Part shown: piece by piece, positions 25,833 to 36,300 of the stretch
How positions within the stretch are numbered: position 1 is the stretch's first letter
How the letters are laid out: each line of letters starts with the position of its first letter
Assembly: GCF_000820515.1 (NCBI RefSeq)
Contig: NZ_JXDG01000036.1
Coordinates: 1 to 49,505 of the forward strand
Direction of reading: 5' to 3'
DNA length: 49,505 nucleotides
DNA from: Pseudomonas batumici
Lineage (GTDB): Bacteria; Pseudomonadota; Gammaproteobacteria; Pseudomonadales; Pseudomonadaceae
The notes under the pieces: model-generated
The model's input: only the letters and a program-made list of their open reading frames with translations
The model's database searches: none
Told to the model about the DNA's origin: nothing
Made by a program: the position numbers and the translations under genes

Positions 25833-26873
25833 ATGATGCGTCTTTGTGCAGTGTTACTGATCTGCTTGTCCAGCAGCCTCCTGACGGTGCAGGCGGCGCC
25901 ACCCGCTCATTGGAGCGTCGGCTACCATCGCCTGACTTTCCTTGATCCGCTGGACCTCCAGCCGATGAAGGCGATTGCCTTTTATCCCTCCAGTGGCCGT
26001 GAGCACCAGAGCCGGATCGGCAGCTACATGATTCAGGCGACTGAAGACGCCAAGGTCGCCATTGGCCGCTATCCGTTGCTGATGTTGTCCCATGGCAACA
26101 CCGGTACTCCCCTGGCCTTGCACGACCTGGCCACCTCCCTGGCGCGCAAGGGCTTTATCGTGGTCGCCGTGTTGCACCCGGGCGACAACTACAAGGATCA
26201 AAGCCGCCTGGGCACCCTGAGCAACCTGTATGGTCGGCCCATGCAGATTTCCGAAGCCATCACCGCCACCCTCGGCGATCCGATGCTATCGCCCTATGTC
26301 GAAGCCGAGGACGTCGGTGTGATCGGTTATTCGGCGGGCGGCGAGACCGCGCTGATACTGGCCGGAGCCCAACCGAACCTGGAGCGCTTGCGCCGCTATT
26401 GCCAGGAGCGTCCGGATGACAAGGATGCCTGCAACACCAAGGGTGAATTGATCGTCGACCGCGATGACCTGCAGCCGGTGGCCGACCCGCGGGTGCATGC
26501 CTTGTTGCTGATGGCGCCGCTGAGCCTGATGTTCGGCCGTCATACCCTGGCGGATGTCCATGTGCCGGTGCTGATGTACAGCGGCGGCGCCGACAAACTG
26601 GTGTTTCCGGACAAGAATGCCGCCGCCCTGGCGCGCAAGTTGCCGGTGGCGCCGCAGTTCAAGCTGATCGCCGGGGCCGGGCATTTTGTCTTCATGGCGC
26701 CGTGCAGCGAAGCGCAGTTCAAGGCCACGCCGGGGCTGTGTACCGATGCCGAAGGGGTCAACCGCGAGGATATTCATCGCGACCTGATCCACGAGGCCGG
26801 AAGCTTCTTCGCCAAGACCCTCAGTGTGCCGAGCCATGGCGGGATGCAGACCGCCGATCAGACCGATCAGTAA
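25833..26873 (+). CDS. Exported alpha/beta hydrolase (dienelactone-hydrolase / PAF-acetylhydrolase-like)
   Basis: This is a 346-residue protein with a signal peptide (LCAVLLICLSSSLLTVQAA). The hydrolase fold shows the oxyanion region LLMLSHGNTGTPLALHDLA, the nucleophile elbow GYSAGGE (GxSxG Ser), an acid in the YSGGADKLVFP segment, and the catalytic-type His in IAGAGHFVF. A Cys-rich insert near CQERPDDKDACNTKG may be disulphide-bonded in the periplasm. The ATG at 25833 (or 25836) is preferred over an upstream frame at 25758 because it begins at the signal peptide and has AAGGTGG upstream. Substrate is unknown. It converges head-on with the MFS gene: its stop at 26873 is 1 bp from that gene's stop. 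Confidence 0.82.
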   Translation: MMRLCAVLLICLSSSLLTVQAAPPAHWSVGYHRLTFLDPLDLQPMKAIAFYPSSGREHQSRIGSYMIQATEDAKVAIGRYPLLMLSHGNTGTPLALHDLATSLARKGFIVVAVLHPGDNYKDQSRLGTLSNLYGRPMQISEAITATLGDPMLSPYVEAEDVGVIGYSAGGETALILAGAQPNLERLRRYCQERPDDKDACNTKGELIVDRDDLQPVADPRVHALLLMAPLSLMFGRHTLADVHVPVLMYSGGADKLVFPDKNAAALARKLPVAPQFKLIAGAGHFVFMAPCSEAQFKATPGLCTDAEGVNREDIHRDLIHEAGSFFAKTLSVPSHGGMQTADQTDQ

Positions 26874-26874
26874 G

Positions 26875-28068
26875 TCACTGTGCTGCTGCGCGACGTGCCA
26901 GCAGCACGGTAACCGCCAAGCCACTGACCGACAGTAACGCCGCGCTGAAGAAAATCCACGAATAGCCCAGGTTCGAGGCCACCGCGCCCATCACCGGACC
27001 GGCGATGGCCAGTGCCAGGTCGAAAAACACCGCATAGGCGCTCAGGCCCGCACCGCGACTGGTGCTCGGGACCTGTTTGATCGCCTCCACGCCCAGCGCC
27101 GGATACACCAGGGACAGGCCAAACCCCGCCAGGCCCGCACCGGCCAGGGCGACGCCGGTGGAGGGCGCCAGCCAGAGCAGCACCAGGCCCAGGGTCTCGA
27201 TACTCATGCAGGCGATGGCGGCCTTGAAGCCGCCGAAGCGGTTGATGCTGCCGATAAAGAACAGTCGGGCGAGGATGAAGCAGGTGCCGAACACCGTCAG
27301 GCAATAGGCCGCGCCGCTCCAGCCGCGACTGAGATAGAAGAGCGTGATGAAGGTCGTCAGGGTGCCGTAGCCGATGGACGCCAGGGTCAGGCTGGCGCCA
27401 TAGGGGGCGATGCGCCCGAACACGGCCCAGAAGGGCAGGCGTTCGCCGCGAATCACCGGTACCGAGGGTTTGTTGCGGATCAGCAGCAGGGCCCCCAGGG
27501 AGAGGGTCGACAAGGCGATGCCGAGGCTGGCGAAGCCGTAATCCTCGACCATCAGCACCCCCAGTGGTGCGCCGATGGCGATGGCGCCGTAGGAAGCGAT
27601 ACCGTTCCAGGAGATGACCCGGGCGGTCTGGTCGGCACCCACCTGGCCGATGCCCCAGCTGATGGTGCCCACGCCGATCAGGCCCTGGGCGACCCCCAGT
27701 AGCAGGCGAGCGACGATCAGGATCCCCAGGCTCAGCAGCGGCAGGTGCTGCATCAGGGTCGACAGCCACGTCAGCGCGCCACTGAGAACGATGCCCGACA
27801 GCCCATAGATGATCGATCGCTTGGTGCCGATACCGTCGGCCATGCGTCCGGCCATGGGGCGGCTGAGCAGGGTCGCCAGGTATTGCGAGCCGATGGTCAG
27901 GCCGGCGATCACCGCGCTGAAACCCAGTTGTCCGTGCACGTAGCCGGGCAATACCGCAATCGGCAGGCCGATGCAGAGGAAGGCGATGAAGGTGTAGAAG
28001 ACGATGGAGACGATCTGCAGGGTGATCGTCAGGTTGCTGGTCGGTCGGGGCGGTTGCTGGGCGGACAT
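26875..28068 (-). CDS. MFS transporter (YhhS-like)
   Basis: This is a 397-residue inner-membrane transporter with about 12 hydrophobic helices. The MFS signature between helices 2 and 3 is recognisable (GRMADGIGTKRSII). The N-terminal SIVFYTFIAFLCIGLPIAVL and overall length fit the YhhS/YfcJ group of efflux permeases, whose substrates are mostly unknown. The ATG at 28068 has only a weak ribosome site. The gene ends next to the opposing hydrolase gene. Confidence 0.85.
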   Translation of the reverse strand: MSAQQPPRPTSNLTITLQIVSIVFYTFIAFLCIGLPIAVLPGYVHGQLGFSAVIAGLTIGSQYLATLLSRPMAGRMADGIGTKRSIIYGLSGIVLSGALTWLSTLMQHLPLLSLGILIVARLLLGVAQGLIGVGTISWGIGQVGADQTARVISWNGIASYGAIAIGAPLGVLMVEDYGFASLGIALSTLSLGALLLIRNKPSVPVIRGERLPFWAVFGRIAPYGASLTLASIGYGTLTTFITLFYLSRGWSGAAYCLTVFGTCFILARLFFIGSINRFGGFKAAIACMSIETLGLVLLWLAPSTGVALAGAGLAGFGLSLVYPALGVEAIKQVPSTSRGAGLSAYAVFFDLALAIAGPVMGAVASNLGYSWIFFSAALLSVSGLAVTVLLARRAAAQ

Positions 28069-28202
28069 GAAGGCTCGTTCGCGGGCGGGCGGTTAGAGAT
28101 CTGCATGATGGCGGGACGGAAGGATAAAAGAAAGCAGGCTAACTAGTTTCTTATGTGCTCTGCAGGTATCTGCTTGTCAGTGATAGCGATGCAGGATTCA
28201 CT

Positions 28203-28338
28203 GCCGCTATCGCCAGCAAGCCGGCTCCTACAGATTTGGGCTTGACTGTAAAGCATCGTCGTACACAGAACCCTGTAGGAGCTGGCTTGCCAGCGATAGC
28301 GATATAAGACCCACCATCGCGAGCAAGCCAGCTCCACA
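28203..28338. repeat. REP cluster (three copies)
   Basis: One REP at 28203-28232 (ending GCCGGCTCCTACA) is followed by an inverted pair at 28274-28338 (TGTAGGAGCTGGCTTGCCAG and its inverted copy CAAGCCAGCTCCACA). The pair uses the CTGGC/GCCAG variant of the core. It fills most of the gap between the MFS gene and ybiT; nothing else is seen there. Confidence 0.85.
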
Positions 28339-28353
28339 GGTTTTCCAGGCTAT

Positions 28354-29943
28354 TTAGAACACCACGCCCTGGCTGCGCAGGTAGTCGTCATAGGTGCCGC
28401 TGAAGTCGATCACGCCGCTCGGGCTCAGCTCGATGATGCGGGTGGCCAGGGACGAGACGAACTCGCGGTCGTGGCTGACGAAGATCAGGGTGCCCGGGTA
28501 GTTCTCCAGGGCCAGGTTGAGGGACTCGATGGATTCCATGTCCAGGTGGTTGGTCGGTTCGTCCATCACCAGCACGTTGGGCTTTTGCAGGATCAACTTG
28601 CCGAACAGCATGCGACCCTGTTCGCCCCCGGAGATCACCTTGACCGACTTGAGGATCTCGTCGTTGGAGAACAGCATGCGACCGAGGGTCCCGCGCACCA
28701 GTTGCTCGCCGCCCTGGGTCCATTGACCCATCCAGTCGAACAGGTTGACGTCGTCTTCGAAGTCATGGGCGTGGTCCTGGGCGTAGTAGCCCAGTTCCGC
28801 GGACTCGGTCCATTTCACCGAGCCGGCGTCCGCGCTCAGTTCACCCACCAGGGTGCGCAGCAGGGTGGTCTTGCCGATACCGTTCGGGCCGATGATCGCC
28901 ACGCGCTCGCCGGCTTCGACGGTGAAGCTGAAGTCCTTGAACAGCGTGACGCCGTCAAAGCCCTTGGCCATATGCTCGACGGTGACCGCCTGGCGGTGCA
29001 GCTTCTTGGTCTGCTCGAAGCGGATGAACGGGCTGACCCGGCTCGACGGCTTGACCTCGGCCAGCTGGATCTTGTCGATCTGCTTGGCGCGGGAGGTGGC
29101 CTGCTTGGCTTTCGAGGCGTTGGCCGAGAAGCGGCTGACGAAGGTCTGCAGCTCTGCGATCTGGGCTTTCTTCTTGGCGTTGTCCGACAGCAGTTGCTCG
29201 CGGGACTGGGTGGCCGCGGTCATGTATTCGTCGTAGTTGCCCGGGAACAGGCGCAGCTCGCCGTAGTCCAGGTCGGCCATGTGGGTGCAGACGCTGTTCA
29301 GGAAGTGCCGGTCGTGGGAGATGATGATCATCAGGCTGCTGCGCTGGGTCAGGATGTTTTCCAGCCAGCGGATGGTGTTGATGTCCAGGTGGTTGGTCGG
29401 TTCGTCGAGCAACAGCACTTCCGGATCGGAGAACAACGCCTGGGCCAGCAACACCCGCAGTTTCCAGCCGGGCGAGACTTCGCTCATCGGGCCGAAATGC
29501 TGTTCGATGCCGATCCCCAGGCCCAGCAGCAGTTCACCGGCACGGGACTCGGCGGTGTAGCCGTCCATTTCGGCGAACTCGGTTTCCAGTTCGGCCACGG
29601 CCATGCCGTCTTCTTCGCTCATTTCCGGCAGCGAGTAGATGCGGTCGCGCTCGGCCTTGACCTTCCACAGTTCCTCGTGACCCATGATCACGGTGTCGAT
29701 CACGCTGAATTCTTCGTAGGCGAACTGGTCCTGGCGCAGTTTACCCAGGCGCACGTTCGGCTCCAGCATGACCTGGCCGCCGGACGGCTCGAGGTCGCCA
29801 CCGAGGATTTTCATGAAGGTCGACTTGCCGCAGCCGTTGGCGCCGATCAGGCCGTAGCGGTTGCCGGCGCCGAATTTGACCGAGACGTTCTCGAAGAGCG
29901 GCTTGGCGCCGAACTGTTGGGTGATGTTAGCGGTGGAGATCAA
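28354..29943 (-). CDS. ybiT: YbiT, ABC-F family translational ATPase
   Basis: This is a 529-residue cytoplasmic protein with two ABC ATPase domains and no membrane segment. Domain 1 has Walker [13 protein letters not shown] (about 32-43) and [12 protein letters not shown]. Domain 2 has Walker [13 protein letters not shown] (about 350), the signature SGGEQGRM and [13 protein letters not shown]. The ABC-F linker lies between. Length and sequence match YbiT, one of the four E. coli ABC-F factors that act at the ribosomal E site. The start is a TTG at 29943 (TTG ATC TCC ACC), preceded by AGGTAAAG. Confidence 0.93.
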   Translation of the reverse strand: MISTANITQQFGAKPLFENVSVKFGAGNRYGLIGANGCGKSTFMKILGGDLEPSGGQVMLEPNVRLGKLRQDQFAYEEFSVIDTVIMGHEELWKVKAERDRIYSLPEMSEEDGMAVAELETEFAEMDGYTAESRAGELLLGLGIGIEQHFGPMSEVSPGWKLRVLLAQALFSDPEVLLLDEPTNHLDINTIRWLENILTQRSSLMIIISHDRHFLNSVCTHMADLDYGELRLFPGNYDEYMTAATQSREQLLSDNAKKKAQIAELQTFVSRFSANASKAKQATSRAKQIDKIQLAEVKPSSRVSPFIRFEQTKKLHRQAVTVEHMAKGFDGVTLFKDFSFTVEAGERVAIIGPNGIGKTTLLRTLVGELSADAGSVKWTESAELGYYAQDHAHDFEDDVNLFDWMGQWTQGGEQLVRGTLGRMLFSNDEILKSVKVISGGEQGRMLFGKLILQKPNVLVMDEPTNHLDMESIESLNLALENYPGTLIFVSHDREFVSSLATRIIELSPSGVIDFSGTYDDYLRSQGVVF

Positions 29944-30336
29944 TTACTTTACCTATCAAGGGGTTACGCGCTGCCGATTGGGTGCTTGGGCCATTCCCGG
30001 GGCATTTGCGAGCTTTTCCGTCTCGTTCCAGTCACCGCTGGAGTTCAGCCAGCGCGCGTACGTAAAGAGCAGCATCCGACGGTGTGTCCGAGCTGCTGTG
30101 CAATTAAAAGGCGGGATTCATTCCAGACATTGGGCCTATTGTCGCATATGGATGACGACAGTTACATGGCTGTCGGCGAGCGTCTGTTCGCGACGGCCCG
30201 ACGCAGAGCTGTGCCTATACATATATACGACTTGAGGCATGCCGCTCCTCAGCACAATAGGTTCCAGCGCTCCGGGTGTTATTTTTTTAAGCCCGGTGCC
30301 AATCAGTGATTGAAATCATGATTCTGGAGACGGTGC
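29944..30336. other. Intergenic region between ybiT and the toxin gene
   Basis: This 393-bp divergent region carries no gene I can support. It includes an AT-rich TATACATATATACGA stretch near 30214-30228 that could hold the -10 element of the toxin promoter, and a short CCGGG...CCCGG stem near 30276-30297 with a T-run in its loop. I see no clear sigma54, Fur or phage-type site. Confidence 0.4.
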
Positions 30337-33300
30337 ATGGGTGTTGGAGTGGCTACAACCAGGGACGGTATGGATGGGGACGGTAGCAGCGGGTCGAGGA
30401 AAAGACCCGGCTCGACCGTCCGGAACGAAGGCGGACGCCCCAGGATCCTGGAGAATGAAGCCGGCGTTGCGACACAAGGCAATGAACCGGGTCCATTCGG
30501 GATCAACCTCGCCCTTTGGGGGCGATCGAAGCGCTACAACGAGGCCGGTGAAACCTTTGACAGCCAGGTCATCCTGGAACTCGGCGAGGTCCCGGGGACG
30601 GCCGACGCCATACGCTCACTTGGACTGCAGCATCCCGACAAGCCCGCCGTGTGGTTTCGGCTGAACGGGCAGGGCTATGCGCTGGTGCTTGGCGATCCCA
30701 CTCACATGAACGGGTATGCCCGTATCCTGGTCCTCGGTGCGGCGGGTGCGGAAGGGACCTTGAGCGGCTATACGCCGGCCCTGCTGGAAAACAAGATCAG
30801 CGAGTTCCGTGGCTGGCTGCGCGATCGCTACCACTTCGGTAGTTATGGCTTGAAAGGTTCTATCTACGAGGACTATCTGAGCACTGTCTCGAACTGGAAC
30901 ACCAGGCATCCCGCCTATCCGGTGACCGGCATGGGGGGCGACGGCAAACGTGATCCCGATTTCTGGCGCAAGGTGAAAGAGCGCCTGCGCGATAGCCGTG
31001 GCACACGGGCAGAAAAGGTCCGGGCGCTCAGCCAGATGGACCTCAGGGTTGATCTGCGTGGCCTGACTTTTTTCAACATGCCGGGCAGTGTGGCGAACGA
31101 ACTGGAGCAGGTCGATGGCGCGCTGATTGCCGATATCCTTCACCGCCGCTCAGAGGGAACTCATGAACCCGTGGTCACCCGCGTGATAGAACCCATGGCC
31201 GGCTCGGGGGTTTACTCGAACTGGGTCAGGGCGCAGGGGTTCAAGGGCAAAGTCATCCTCAACGATATCAATCCCTTGATCGCGCTGACCCAGAGCGAAG
31301 TGGTCAGTCATCCCCAGGGCGTTACCAGGGGCGTCCAGGAGATCAAGTCCGACCTCCTGGCGATCAGCCGCCAGCATGGCTTTGATTTCGACGACAACCT
31401 GTCAATGAGCTTTGAGCGCGTCTTTCCGGATGATGTCCCTTTATCAAAAAAAAAGGATGAGGAAAGAATAAGAAAGCAGGAAAAGCTCAAGGAGTTTGTC
31501 AGGCAGGATCGGGCGGATAATCTTCGTCAGGCGGTAAAGGATTATTTTGAAGACAGCCTGGCTGAATTGATTTCTCTGAAAGATGGCAAGATGGTTGTTG
31601 ATGAGCCGGCGGTGACACAAAGTGGCCGTTTAACCGCCAGGACACGGGTCGCCGCGTTGTTTTATGTCATGCAGAATGCGGCCAATCATAGTGGTGCGGT
31701 CACCATCAAGCAGGTCCCCTCGGTAGGGTACAGGTTGCACTTGCCTCTGTCCTTGTTGACGGCGGAGAAACATTACAACGTTCACCTTCTCCCTCTGATC
31801 ACCAATGAAAGAAAGTTGTTTTTTATCAGTCGGCTCCACGGTGGGAATCTCGACACCACCGAGTTCCTGAACGGTGATGGTTGGGAGCTGTTTACGCGCG
31901 CCGATGTGGGGCCAGGTGACTTGATCCTGCTCAGCGGGCATTTCAGTAATAGCTATCTAAGCGTCGAAGAGTTTTATGAGAAAGTCGATCGTTATGTGAC
32001 GCGAGCGGTTGAAAAGGGCGCGCAGGTCCTGATTATCAATGACTTCAGTGAAGCCAAGGAACAGGGCTTCAAACAGCGTGGTTTCCAGGTTTCCCGGCAT
32101 GCGCGATCGAATGACAACAAAAGATCCTATCTGTTGGCGTTGCGCAATGTTGTCGCGGCCTCCAGCACACCTGAGGTATTAAACAACCGTCTTCGCGATT
32201 TCGTGGTTGCGATGCATGATATCGAGAAACGGGTTGGTTTTATTCCCGGTGAAGTCTTGGTCGGCTGGAGTGACGAGGATTATTACGACCCCGAGGCTGC
32301 CCAGAGGGCGAATGTCGAGCAGTGGGCGTTGGCAGCCGCTGACGACGAGGGCAGAGAGCCTCTTTCGCAAGCTGATAGCGTGCTGAACCGGGATGAGGTC
32401 GGCGAGTGGGATCTGCCGGCGCCGGCGGCGTCCAACGAAGGCGAGAGCACCAGCCGGTTCGACTACCAACTGATTGTTCAGCTTGAAGATAATCGGACGG
32501 TCAGGCAGGCGGCGATTGATCTGGCCGGTAAACACCCATCGAATTCATTGCTGCTCCAGCTCGACGTCGCTGGCAAGTTGCGCTTCGCCGAAGGCCAGGA
32601 CGCGCTGCTGGCACGTATCAACCAGTTGAACCGGAAGGGGAAAAACCACTGGCGTTTGCAAGCGGTGGGTCATGGCCGTGACGACGCCGCTGGACAGCGG
32701 ACCCTGGCGGGGTACCTGCCGTCCGAATTGGCGCAAACCCTCAAGCAGTTGCTGGACAATCCGTTGCAGCCTGGGCAGGCGCGGGCTGTCGCGCCGGAAC
32801 ATATCAGCCTGGTGGGGTGCGCACTGGTGGATAACGAGCCGACAGCAACCAGTAGCTATATACAGGCCTTTGTACACGCCCTGGATCGGGAAAAACTCTC
32901 TGTACGTTCTGTCGCGGCCCATTCGGCGAAGATTATCGTCAATCCGCAGGGCGGCAAACGGGGCGTCACCCTCACGGACACCAAGCTGGTTCTTCGCCGT
33001 AGCGGCGATACCTGGATGGCGGTGGTCGCGCCAGGAAAAACCGGCTATGACGACAGCCTGCTGCTGACGGAGACGCTGGGTGAAAAACTGGCTCAGTTGG
33101 GGCTGAAGAAACAGCGGCTAGGCGTGGTGTCGCGGGCGCAAGAATTTCAGCAGGGCATGGCGCAATTGTACCGTGACAATGATTTGTCCGAGGGCGAATG
33201 GTTGCCGCTCTGGCACCGTCTGACGCAGGAGGAAGCCGCCAAGGGCGGCGAGTACCGGTTGGAGTTCGTGCAAGTTGCGCATCCTGAGCAACCAACCCGG

Positions 33301-36300
33301 GTAGTGCGTTTGACGGATCGGCGCGTGGTTGAATTCATGCAGGACTACAACCGGCAACTGACCAAGGTCGCGCAGGCTCGCGAGGTGCAGGGCGAACACT
33401 TGGCGGGCCAGCCCGGTGAGCCCGAAGGGGAGGCCCTCGATGGGCTCAATGCCCTGTTTATTGTCCAGACCCTGTTCGCCTGGTTTAGCCACAAGAGCCG
33501 CACGGAGGTGTCCGGCGGCGAGTTGACGGGGGTATTGGGCTGCTCGCTGCAGGTGCACGGTTGGCTCAATACGGCACAGATCATCCATGGCACGGTCATG
33601 GATGTGGTGAAAGTCGTGCAGTTGTTTCGTTCGGCGCTGGCGATCAGCAAGGGCAAGGCGTTTTTCAGTCAGGCGCAGTCCCTCAACGTGATGTCCTCGA
33701 TCTCGAAACTCAATATCGGCGTTGGCCTGTTCTTGAATCTGGGTAGCGTGGTACTGGACGCCATTGAGTTGTCCCAGGCGCAGAATGAAGCCCAACGTGC
33801 GGTCTTCGGTACCCAATTGGCCTTTGATAGCGCCGGGCTGGCCCTCGGCGTGTTCAGTCTTGGCGCTTCGATGGCGGCGAATGCCGGTATCGTCGGTGCC
33901 GCCACCGCCTCGGGTTTTGCCGGCGCGCTGGCGGCACCCCTGGCGGGCCTGGGCATCGGCTTCAGCGCCTTGGCCCAGGCATTCAGCGCCGTGGCCGAGG
34001 AGGCCGCCCAGGTGGGCAGCTATTTTGCCGGTCTCGATGCAGCCTATCGCCAGGGCGGCTACCGACGCGTGGAACGCAAAAACAGCACCGATCATGTGCA
34101 GGATGATGCTCCTGGGCATGTCCTGATGGAGTCCATCCCGGGCGCGGTGATCAGCACACTGGATCTGCGTCGCCAGCAACTGACCCTGGACAGTCAATAC
34201 CTTTACCGCAACGACCCCACCAACGCGGTCGGTTCCGGCAGGAGCAACTACTTCTTCTGGTGGCCAGGCCGTGGGGCGAACCTGGATAAGAACCTGGCGA
34301 TCAATATTCGCGAAGGGATCGGTTATCGCCAGGCCCAGGTCAGCTTCGTCCCCGGCGATGCGGTCCTGGTGCTGCCGATGACCGCCAAGTCGTACCTCAA
34401 TTACGAATACATGATCCTGCCGTTTGCCACCTCCCGGAACGACCACGGTTTCGATGTGCTGCGCAGGCTCGAGGAAGACGGTCGCTTCGACTTTGATTTC
34501 TACGCCTTCCCCGGCGAGCGGATTGTCCGGCGGATCATGCCTGAGTACGTGGAGACGCCGGTCAGGGTGCTATTGGATGCGCAGGAGCGTGACATCCTGG
34601 TGCCCGCGCTGCCGGATATCCTGCAGGGCAAGCTGTCTTATCAACTGGAGGGCGAGGGCGGTCATTACCGTCTCAGCCTGCAGGACGGCGTGTCGATTTC
34701 CCTGGGCGGCACGGCGAACAGTCGTTGGACACTGGATGCCCGTCAACTGAAGGAAGCCGCGATCAGTCTCAATGGCAATCGGTTGCAGGTGGGCAGCCTG
34801 GCGATAACGCTGTCGGAGCACTGTGGCGAGATTTCGCTGATCAACGCCAGTGGCGAGCTGTTTTCCGTCGATCGGGAAAAGCAGCAACTGATCCTGCTGG
34901 AAGCCGATGGCAGCGGGTTTATGGATTGGCAGGCCCTGCATGCGCATCTCAAGCAGTTGACCGCTGATTCACCCCACAGCCAGCCCTTCGTTGCGGTTGA
35001 TCACTATCGCCGGGCCGGGTATGACATCGGCCGGGCGTTCTATCAGGTGAGCCTGGATCGTTTTATCTACACCGATTATCCGCAGGCCAGTGAGTTTCTC
35101 GGCGAGGCGCTGTTGGGCGGCATCGTCGAAGACAAGGCCTGGTTCTACCGGGGCGCGGATGTCTGGCAGGTGGCGATCGCCACGGGGCAGGTGCTGGTCC
35201 AGTACCGGCCGCGGAGCTTTGGCGGAAACATCACCCACAGCAGCCTGGTGCAGCGCGATGGCCAGCTCCTGCTGGCGATTGAAGAGCTGCTGCCGGACTG
35301 CTCCGTCGAGCACATCTACCGGGTCGAAGAGGCCTCGCTGAAACTGCTGGCGATCCATCGGGTCGGGCAACTGTTCAATCCCGGCGAAAACAGTCTGGCC
35401 TTGCTATCGGCCGCTGCACACTGGCGTGATCCGCTACAACGGATGACCGAGCGGCAAGTCAGCGCCACCCACGCGCAAGTAGTGACCTGCGCCGCCAGCC
35501 AGGGGCAGACGACAGAGCGCCAGTGGCTGGTTTTCAACAACGAGTACCTGCTGCCGCGTGTGGTGCGGGCCAACCTGGGGGCTGCCATGGCGCAGGACCT
35601 TTCGCTGGTCGGTTCGACGGGGGGGGACAAGCCGGGCTTCTACTTCTACGACCCACACGGGCGGCGAGCTTACTTCCAGGCCGATGAAGGCATGAGCGGG
35701 ACGCCGGCTACGGCGGTGGCCCTCGGCGAGGTCAGTGCCGTCCGGGGCGGCGATCAGTCACCGTGGCTGGCCCTGACGGCGGAGGGGAGCCTATGGCTGC
35801 TGGACCGTGGAACTGCGCGGCTGGCGGGTGTGGTTGCCAGTTGGCTGAGCCGCCACCGGGAAGATCTGACGGCGGAGCTCGGGCGGCTGGCCAGCGCGGC
35901 GCCGGCGCGACTCGACAACCTGGTGTTATGGGGGCTGGGAGGCCTCGCCGGAAAAACCACCGGCGCCTGGTATGACTGTGCCGCGCAACGGCTCGTGCAG
36001 GGCGGCGGCAATCTTGATGGTCGGCAGAACCTGACCTATCTGGGATTGACGGCCGATGACCGCCATGCCTGGATTCTGGATGGCGAGAGCCGGCAGCTCT
36101 ATCGCCAGGCCCTGCTCCCGGCCGAGACCGAGTTGACGTTCAGCGAGCCGTTGCTCCCATCACCCGCGGCCCCCGATGCGTTGGCCTGGTCGGCGCCGCA
36201 GCAGTGGATCAGGGGGCAGCGCCAAGGGACTCGGCTGCACCTGGAAAGCAGCGATGGCGTCATGGTTCTGCTGCCGGTGGCCGCCACCCTGACGGAGCGG

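Noticed and set aside
28203..28338. CRISPR-like repeat array
   Set aside because: The repeats are REP elements in alternating orientation with no regular spacers and no cas genes.
28471..30309. 612-codon plus-strand frame opposite ybiT
   Set aside because: Composition is that of a shadow frame (Val/Gln/His-rich), and the minus strand encodes a complete ABC-F protein.
31446..31454. Programmed frameshift at the A9 tract in the toxin gene
   Set aside because: The frame is continuous across the tract and no downstream domain in another frame or stimulatory stem is visible; only slippage-prone character was kept as a finding.
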